NCBI RefSeq assembly: GCF_040640215.1
Contig: NZ_JBFABG010000013.1
Coordinates: 1 to 64,000, forward strand
DNA length: 64,000 nucleotides
Source: Actinosynnema sp040640215
Lineage (GTDB): Bacteria; Actinomycetota; Actinomycetes; Mycobacteriales; Pseudonocardiaceae
Direction of reading: 5' to 3'
Shown here: positions 58,485 to 64,000 of the stretch, piece by piece
How positions within the stretch are numbered: position 1 is the stretch's first letter
Layout: each line of letters opens with the position of its first letter
The notes under the pieces: generated by a model
What the model saw: only the letters and a program-made list of their open reading frames with translations
Told to the model about the DNA's origin: nothing
Database searches by the model: none
Made by a program: the position numbers and the translations under genes

Positions 58485-59261
58485 ATGAACGACGATCGAA
58501 ACCACTCGACCGGCCGGAACACTCTTCTCGTCTCGGCCCTGACCACCGCGACGGTCGCGGTCGGGTTGACCGCCGTGCTGTGGACCGGGACGGCCGCCGC
58601 CGCGCCGGTGGTCGCCGGACCGCCCGCCACGCCGTCGGAACCGGGCGTCGGCTGGTCCGCGACCCGACCGGGGTGGATGTCGCCCGGGTCCGATCACGAC
58701 GCACCGCCGGCCCCGGTCACCGCCGACCCGGCTCCCGCCACCGAACCGGCCCCCGCCACCGAACCTGCGCACGCAGGGTCCCCGGGCCCGGACAAGGGCG
58801 ACCCGCCCACGACCACCACGGTCGCGGCGACCACCACCCCCTTCCAGGCACCCACCACGACCGTCGTCCCGACCACCACGACCGCCGCAGCACCCGCGAC
58901 CACCACGCCGACCACGGTCGACGCGACGGCCACGACGCCGATCACGGGCACGGCCTCGGCACCTGCCTACTCGGCACCGGCCAAGGCGGCGGCGGGGCCC
59001 CGTCCGAACCCCCCGGCCGAGTCGCCCGGCGGCCGTCCCGCCGAACCGGTGCTGGCCGCCACGGGGGCCACCGACCGCTGGATCGGCCACCTGGTCTTCG
59101 GCCTCCTGCTCGTCCTGGCCGGCGTGGCCACCACGGTCGCCACCCGCGTCCGACGCCCGGCGGCCACGACCGGCCCCGCCGCGCGCGGGTTCACCCGCTC
59201 CAACGCGCGTGGTCCCCGCACGCACCGGAGCGCGCACGGGGACCACGGGGTTCACGACTAG
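58485..59261 (+). CDS. Sortase-anchored surface protein with Thr/Pro-rich stalk
   Basis: 258 residues. Signal peptide at 1-40 (LLVSALTTATVAVGLTAVLW, cleavage around TAAAAP). Residues 45-185 are a low-complexity Pro/Ala/Thr stalk with runs of Thr, likely O-glycosylated. LAATG (190-194) is an actinobacterial LAxTG sortase E signal, followed by a membrane span (198-219) and a basic tail, though that tail is longer (about 38 residues) than usual. No globular domain remains, so it is a wall spacer or adhesin-like stalk. Convergent with the RHS gene. Confidence 0.85.
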   Translation: MNDDRNHSTGRNTLLVSALTTATVAVGLTAVLWTGTAAAAPVVAGPPATPSEPGVGWSATRPGWMSPGSDHDAPPAPVTADPAPATEPAPATEPAHAGSPGPDKGDPPTTTTVAATTTPFQAPTTTVVPTTTTAAAPATTTPTTVDATATTPITGTASAPAYSAPAKAAAGPRPNPPAESPGGRPAEPVLAATGATDRWIGHLVFGLLLVLAGVATTVATRVRRPAATTGPAARGFTRSNARGPRTHRSAHGDHGVHD

Positions 59262-59274
59262 GCGGGACCCGACC

Positions 59275-62200
59275 TCACCAGGTCCAGATGTAGTCGGTGT
59301 AGGTGACGGACTTGGACCAGCTCCCCTTGCTCGTCACCGGCCAGACCATCGAGATCGACTTGAGCTGCGTGCCGCTGTCGTCCAGCCCGACCTTCAGACC
59401 CACCTCCCGCACCGAGACCGGCAGCGTCACCGACTGGGCGGTGCTGAAACCCACCTCCTGCGGCGTGAAACTGATCTTGTCGGAGATCTGCGGCGGCTTG
59501 AACTCCGTCAACGCCTTGATGGACTTGGGGATGTCGCTGGGCCGCAGGGGGATCTTGGAGCTGAAACCGATGTTGCCGAAGACCCCCTTGGTGTCGGCAC
59601 CGCCGCACCCCGTGATGGTCAGGATGATGTTGACCGGGATGTCGATGCACCGCGAGTAGTTGACGTGCTCCAGGAAACCGGCTTCCTTCTTCGCCGTGTT
59701 CGTCTTCGCGGCGGCCAGTTGGCGCTCGCGCTCCGCGACCTCCTGCTGGTTGATCGACTTGCCCTTGCGGCCGACCTGGACGTTGCCGCCCCTGTCCACC
59801 GCCGGACCGGGCCGGTTGCGGCGCTCCTGCTCGATCTGCCACCGGCGGTGGGTCTCCTCCATGCGGGTCTGCTCCCGCTGCCACGCCTCCGGGTTGCCCC
59901 TGGTCGTGTCCACGCCCACCCGGCAGTCGCCGAACTTGTTGCAGATCGGCTGCGTGCCCTCGGGGTCGCTGAAGGCCACCGGGTTGCCGAACGAGTAGCC
60001 GTAGGCGTCCAGGTGGCGCGGGTCGCCGTCGTCCAGCACCGGGTCCACCGACAGGAACGCCCCGGCGGCCGGGTCGTAGTCGCGCGCGCCCAGGCGGGTC
60101 AGCCCGGTCGACGAGTCGTGCACGCCGCCCACGTAGCCGTGCGAGGTCGGCCACGCCGGTGCCGGGCCGCGGACCACGCCGTACGGGTCCAGCCGGCGTT
60201 TGGTGTGCGCCAACGTGGCCGCGTCCAACGACAGCGTGCCGCTGCCCTGCCGGTCGGAGACCAGGTAGGCGGTCGCCGAGCCGGTGCGCGAGGCGACGAT
60301 CTGGCCGCCGTGCGCGTAGTAGCGGGTTCCGGTCAGCTCGCCGGTCGCCTTGTCCAGCCGCAGTTCGCCGCCCGCCAGGTGGAGGGTGGTCGAGTCCGGC
60401 CGCTTGGCCAGCAGCCGGACGTTGTCCGGGGTGGTGACGTAGGTGGTGGTCACGTCCCCGGCGGTCGCGGTCGACAGGTGCCCTTCGCTGTCCCAGGTGA
60501 AGGTCTGCCCACCGGGGCGGGACGTCGTGTTGCCGGTCCGGTCGTAGGTGTGGGCACCGGCGCTGGTCGTCTTCGGGGCGTGCGGCTGGGGTTGGCCCAC
60601 CTCCGGGTAGGTCGTGGTGACGGTGGTGTCCGGCGCGCCGCCGACGCCGTGGCGCACGAGTGACGTCCGGCGGCCCAGGGCGTCGGACCGGTAGGAGTTC
60701 CAGTAGGGCGCGGGACCGCCGGGCGCGGCTCCCGGTGCGGCGCACGCCGCCGTGCTCGTCCACGCCTCGGTCAGCCGGCTCAGCCCGTCGTAGGTCAGGC
60801 ACTGGCGGTCGGGCGCGCTGCCCGCCGTGGTGGTGTCCTGGGTCGTGACGTTGCCCGCCGGGTCGTAGCCGTAGGAGGTCTGGTCGGCCTGGACCGCCGA
60901 CGCGGTCTCCCGCTCGACCACGGAGTTCTGCACCCGCCGGGTGCCCTCCTCGAAGTAGGTCGTGAGCCAGGCGCGCCTGCCGTCCGGGCCGAGCTGCAAC
61001 TGGGTGAGCTCGCCCAGCGCGGTGTAGACCGCGTTGCCGACGTACGTGGCCGTGCCCGCCCTGACCTTCGTCGGCAGGCCGAGCGGGTCGTAGCTGTAGA
61101 CCACCGTCTCCTCGGGCAGCGCGCTGCCCAGCGCGGGCAGCCGGGTCGAGCCGATGGTGCCGTCGGCGAGGTAGGTGGTGCGGGTGGTGTAGGTGCCCTT
61201 GAGGCCGCCTTCGCTGTCGGGGATGGTGACGGCGGTGTCCACCGGCCGGTAGGACGCGTCGAACGACGTGACGCGCTGGACGTAGGCGTCATCGCCGACG
61301 AACCGGGTGGTGGTGTCGAGTCGGCCCTTCTTCACCGCGTCGTAGGACCAGCTCGCCAGCACCGCGCCGGTCGCGGAGTCCTTGCGCAGCTCCGTTTTCC
61401 GGCCCAACGCGTCGTAGGCGGTGACGGTGGTCTGCCCGCGCGCGTCCGTTTCGGACACCGGCCGGCCGGTCGCGTCGTAGGTGGTCGTCGCGGTGCCCTT
61501 GTCGGGGTCGGCGGTGCGGACCCGGTTGCCGGACAGGTCGTAGCCGTAGGTCCACACGTTGCCGACGTGGTCGGTGATCGTGCTCAGCAGGCCCGACTTG
61601 GTGTAGGTCCGCTTGGTCGAGACGGGACCGGTGTCGGGCAACTGCCGCACCTCGGTCACGTTGCCGCGCGCGTCGGTGTAGGTGGCCGACGGCGTGCTGC
61701 CGCGCGGCGGGGTGACCGTCACGTGGTCGCCGCCGTACGCGGTGGTGGTGGACCACTGCGGCTCGTTCAGCTTCTCGTAGGTCTCCTCGGTCTTGCGCTC
61801 CGCGCCGTCGTAGGTGGTGGTGGTCTGGTTGGGGATCTGGTTGTCCAGCGGGGCGAAGAGGCTCTTGTCGAGCGCCGAGGCGTTGTAGTAGGGCGAGTTC
61901 GTCGCGGTCACCAGGCCGCGGGTGCCGTAGAGGGTGTCGGTGAGCACCCGTCCGCCCTGCGGGCTCGGCTCCTGGGTCTGGCGTTCCCGCAGGAACCCGT
62001 CGAACAGGGTGAGGCTGGTGCTGTAGTTGGAGTTCGCCTTGAGGCGCTGGGTGCTGATCCAGGTCGGCCCGTCGGTGCGCAGGCCGTACTCGAAGCGGAC
62101 CGACGGACCCTGCCCGCCGGCCTTGGAGCGGCCGGGTGCCCACGCCTCGACGAGCCGGCCCAGCGGGTCGAACCGGAAGTCGGACCGGTTGCCGTTGGCG

Positions 62201-64000
62201 TCGGCGGTGGCCACCACCGCGCCCCACGCGGGGTCGAGCGTGTTGACGGTGGTGTGGCCGAGGGCGTTGGTCTCGGCGGTGGCGGTGACCGGTCCGGTGG
62301 CCGGCGAGTACGCCTTGGTGGTCTTGCGGTCCAGGGCGTCGTAGCTGTCCAGCGGGCGGCCGTACCGGTCGAACGTGCCGCGCTGCCGGGTGGCGTACCC
62401 GATCGTGCCGCCGACCGACGACATGGCCTCGACCCTGGTGGTGTCGCCCGTGGTGGGTGCCTCGCCGAACGCGCGGCCGTCGTAGTGGAACCGCTGGTCG
62501 CCGATCAGGTCACGCGGCCACACGGCGGCGGTCCCGCACCTGACGCCGACCGTGACCTCCCGGCCGGGCAACGAGAGCAGCCACGTCCCCGGGTTGCGGG
62601 TGTAGGTCGTGGTGGTGCACCGGTCGTCGTCGGGGTCGGCGACGTCGCCGAGGTCGCTCGACTCCGTGCGCAGCCCGACGTCGTCGTAGGACAGGCGGGT
62701 CTCGGTGCGGCGCGGCCCGCCGGACTCCAGCGCGGTCCGCCCGAACGTCGCCGCCGTGCGCACGATGGCCGCCTTGAGCGGTCCTTGCGCGGCGGTCTGC
62801 ACCACCTTGGGGTCGTGCACGGTGCCCGTCACCTCGGCACCGCCGTCGTAGGTGGTCCGCTCGCGGAGGAACCCGTGCAGCGGCGGGTCGTCCGCGATCC
62901 CGGCCACGGTCACCGCCTTGGTGCCGCCGGCCTTGAGCCGGTCGCCGTTCATGCCCCGGAAGTACCGGTACCGGGTCGTGCTCCGGGTGCGGTCCGCCGG
63001 GTTGTCCGGGTCGCCCTTGCGCACCACCACCTTCTCGTAGCCGCGCCAGTCGGTCCACGACCGGTGCTTCTCCTCGACGAACGGGTCGTCGCGGTAGGCC
63101 CACGCCGCGCCGCCCTCGTACTCGTAGGCGGTGAACTGGGTGGGCGCGCCGCCGACCCGGTCGACGAGGCCGACCGACGCCACGACGTAGCGGTGGTACC
63201 AGTCGTCGACCGGCATCGCCTTGTCCGGGGCCCACCGCACCGGGAAGCAGCGCCGCGCGTTGGTGTCCGGTGCGGGCAGCGCGCCGGCCGTGCAGTCGAC
63301 CGGCGCGTAGTTCACGTCGATCTGGCCGCCGGAGTCGGTGTGGACGGCGCGGACGCGGTTCTTGTTGCCCGGCGGCAGGCCGTCCAGCGCGCCGTTGACC
63401 CGGTTGGCCTTGTTGTCCGGGTCGGCGGTGAACGTCACCGCCGGGGTGGTCGCCTCGCCCCCGACCAGCCCGGTGTGGCCGATCCCCTTGAGCCACAAGG
63501 CGGGACTGGTGTTGTCGCCGGTGACGGGGTAGCTCTGGTCGAACGCCCAGCGCTCCACCGCGCGGTACTCGCCGCCGGACCGGATCTGGGTGGTGACGGC
63601 GGACAGCCGCTTGGTCGACCAGAACGTGGGCGAGTACTTGCCCGCGCACGTCTCGCCGCCGCAGTCCTGGTCCCACGGCACGTCCGGCCACGACGCGGGC
63701 GTCCTGGCCGCGCAGTTCGCGCCCGGCGCGCACCGGTCGACGACGTCGAAGAGCACCCGGGCGGGCGCGTCGCCGGCGACGCCGGGCCTGGTGCCGTAGT
63801 CGATCCGGCGCAGCGTGCCGCCGCGCACGTAGGAGTCGGTGGCCTTGGCCAGGTCGCGGCCGTACTTGTTGGTCTCCGGCTCGTAGGTGTAGCTCATCGA
63901 GTTGCCGTGCCGGTCCACGACGTGGTCGAGGTTCCAGCGGTAGGCCTGCCGGCAGAACGAGTCGCCGTACGCCGCCTGGTGGCACGGCTCGCCCGCGTTG
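59275..64000 (-). CDS. RHS/YD-repeat protein, C-terminal 1574 residues (5' end outside window)
   Basis: Open to the right edge, so the N-terminus and export signal are unseen. Many YD repeats are visible (RYGRPLDSYDALDRKT, GYDLSGNRVRTADPDKG, TYDATGRPVSETDARGQT, TYDRTGNTTSRPGGQTF), then the RHS core end at about 60140-59960 with GYVGGVHDSSTGLTRLGARDYDPAAGAFLSVDP and NPVAFSDPEG. The repeats build a cocoon that can enclose a polymorphic C-terminal domain. After DPEG about 230 residues follow: a basic/charged helical linker, a Cys-containing hydrophobic strand (CIDIPVNIILTITGCGG) and a beta-rich end finishing in WTW. I recognise no toxin family there. There is no room for a downstream immunity gene: the next gene is convergent 13 bp away. 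Confidence 0.93.
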   Translation of the reverse strand, partial: NAGEPCHQAAYGDSFCRQAYRWNLDHVVDRHGNSMSYTYEPETNKYGRDLAKATDSYVRGGTLRRIDYGTRPGVAGDAPARVLFDVVDRCAPGANCAARTPASWPDVPWDQDCGGETCAGKYSPTFWSTKRLSAVTTQIRSGGEYRAVERWAFDQSYPVTGDNTSPALWLKGIGHTGLVGGEATTPAVTFTADPDNKANRVNGALDGLPPGNKNRVRAVHTDSGGQIDVNYAPVDCTAGALPAPDTNARRCFPVRWAPDKAMPVDDWYHRYVVASVGLVDRVGGAPTQFTAYEYEGGAAWAYRDDPFVEEKHRSWTDWRGYEKVVVRKGDPDNPADRTRSTTRYRYFRGMNGDRLKAGGTKAVTVAGIADDPPLHGFLRERTTYDGGAEVTGTVHDPKVVQTAAQGPLKAAIVRTAATFGRTALESGGPRRTETRLSYDDVGLRTESSDLGDVADPDDDRCTTTTYTRNPGTWLLSLPGREVTVGVRCGTAAVWPRDLIGDQRFHYDGRAFGEAPTTGDTTRVEAMSSVGGTIGYATRQRGTFDRYGRPLDSYDALDRKTTKAYSPATGPVTATAETNALGHTTVNTLDPAWGAVVATADANGNRSDFRFDPLGRLVEAWAPGRSKAGGQGPSVRFEYGLRTDGPTWISTQRLKANSNYSTSLTLFDGFLRERQTQEPSPQGGRVLTDTLYGTRGLVTATNSPYYNASALDKSLFAPLDNQIPNQTTTTYDGAERKTEETYEKLNEPQWSTTTAYGGDHVTVTPPRGSTPSATYTDARGNVTEVRQLPDTGPVSTKRTYTKSGLLSTITDHVGNVWTYGYDLSGNRVRTADPDKGTATTTYDATGRPVSETDARGQTTVTAYDALGRKTELRKDSATGAVLASWSYDAVKKGRLDTTTRFVGDDAYVQRVTSFDASYRPVDTAVTIPDSEGGLKGTYTTRTTYLADGTIGSTRLPALGSALPEETVVYSYDPLGLPTKVRAGTATYVGNAVYTALGELTQLQLGPDGRRAWLTTYFEEGTRRVQNSVVERETASAVQADQTSYGYDPAGNVTTQDTTTAGSAPDRQCLTYDGLSRLTEAWTSTAACAAPGAAPGGPAPYWNSYRSDALGRRTSLVRHGVGGAPDTTVTTTYPEVGQPQPHAPKTTSAGAHTYDRTGNTTSRPGGQTFTWDSEGHLSTATAGDVTTTYVTTPDNVRLLAKRPDSTTLHLAGGELRLDKATGELTGTRYYAHGGQIVASRTGSATAYLVSDRQGSGTLSLDAATLAHTKRRLDPYGVVRGPAPAWPTSHGYVGGVHDSSTGLTRLGARDYDPAAGAFLSVDPVLDDGDPRHLDAYGYSFGNPVAFSDPEGTQPICNKFGDCRVGVDTTRGNPEAWQREQTRMEETHRRWQIEQERRNRPGPAVDRGGNVQVGRKGKSINQQEVAERERQLAAAKTNTAKKEAGFLEHVNYSRCIDIPVNIILTITGCGGADTKGVFGNIGFSSKIPLRPSDIPKSIKALTEFKPPQISDKISFTPQEVGFSTAQSVTLPVSVREVGLKVGLDDSGTQLKSISMVWPVTSKGSWSKSVTYTDYIWTW

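Noticed and set aside
59275..60000. Naming the RHS tail as a nuclease or deaminase toxin
   Set aside because: No catalytic motif of a known toxin family is visible and there is no immunity gene.

Overview
The window is a single high-GC chromosomal segment of an actinomycete. Nearly every third codon position is G or C, GTG starts are common, ATGA and GTGA stop/start overlaps join most operons, promoters that lead straight into a start codon recur, and there is a perfect actinobacterial LexA box. By pattern recognition I favour the Pseudonocardiales (Saccharothrix, Actinosynnema or Lentzea-like), but no rRNA or marker gene in the window fixes the genus. I see no tRNA, rRNA, CRISPR array, insertion sequence or phage gene.

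Layout. 1-6200: a truncated lipoprotein gene, a small secreted SH3-like protein, an AraC regulator, a WYL regulator divergent from an epoxide hydrolase across a palindrome, and a secreted subtilase. 6603-19226: two minus-strand operons. The distal one carries a PLP enzyme, OsmC protein, bicupin, metal-dependent cyclase-family hydrolase and ThDP enzyme. The proximal one carries a complete peptide/nickel-type ABC importer, a small alpha+beta protein and a luciferase-like monooxygenase, with an XRE-cupin regulator at its end. Both have a good -35/-10 promoter embedding the same rare 14-mer, so they look like one regulon for import and breakdown of an unidentified small molecule.

19859-30460: a self-regulating ArsR-glyoxalase pair, a STAND ATPase with a cyclase-like domain plus a separate TPR partner, an FAD amine oxidase fused to a cyclic-nucleotide-binding domain, an APH-like kinase, a class 3 lipase, and a GH13 enzyme paired with a flavin oxidoreductase. 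30719-41885: GNAT, Fes-like esterase, MFS exporter with a GH88-like partner, an acyl-CoA dehydrogenase / CoA-transferase / acyl-CoA ligase set, and a metal ABC importer.

42290-47860: a decayed flavoprotein hydroxylase, then a 1387-residue sensor kinase that also contains a receiver, a PP2C phosphatase and an RsbW-like ATPase, flanked by two STAS antagonists: a partner-switching stress module. 47885-54900: topoisomerase IB, secreted envelope enzymes (DUF3152, a DUF4015-like hydrolase, a deacetylase lipoprotein), and an ABC-F protein preceded by a seven-codon leader ORF and hairpins that look like an attenuator. 55027-64000: a four-gene operon (nucleotidyltransferase, BON, metallophosphoesterase, degenerate hydrolase) ending in a strong terminator, a dehalogenase-like hydrolase, a LexA-boxed DUF3072 gene, a sortase-anchored protein, and the C-terminal 1574 residues of an RHS-repeat protein with an unrecognised tail.

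All calls come from reading the sequence and remembered family motifs; no search or alignment was run.
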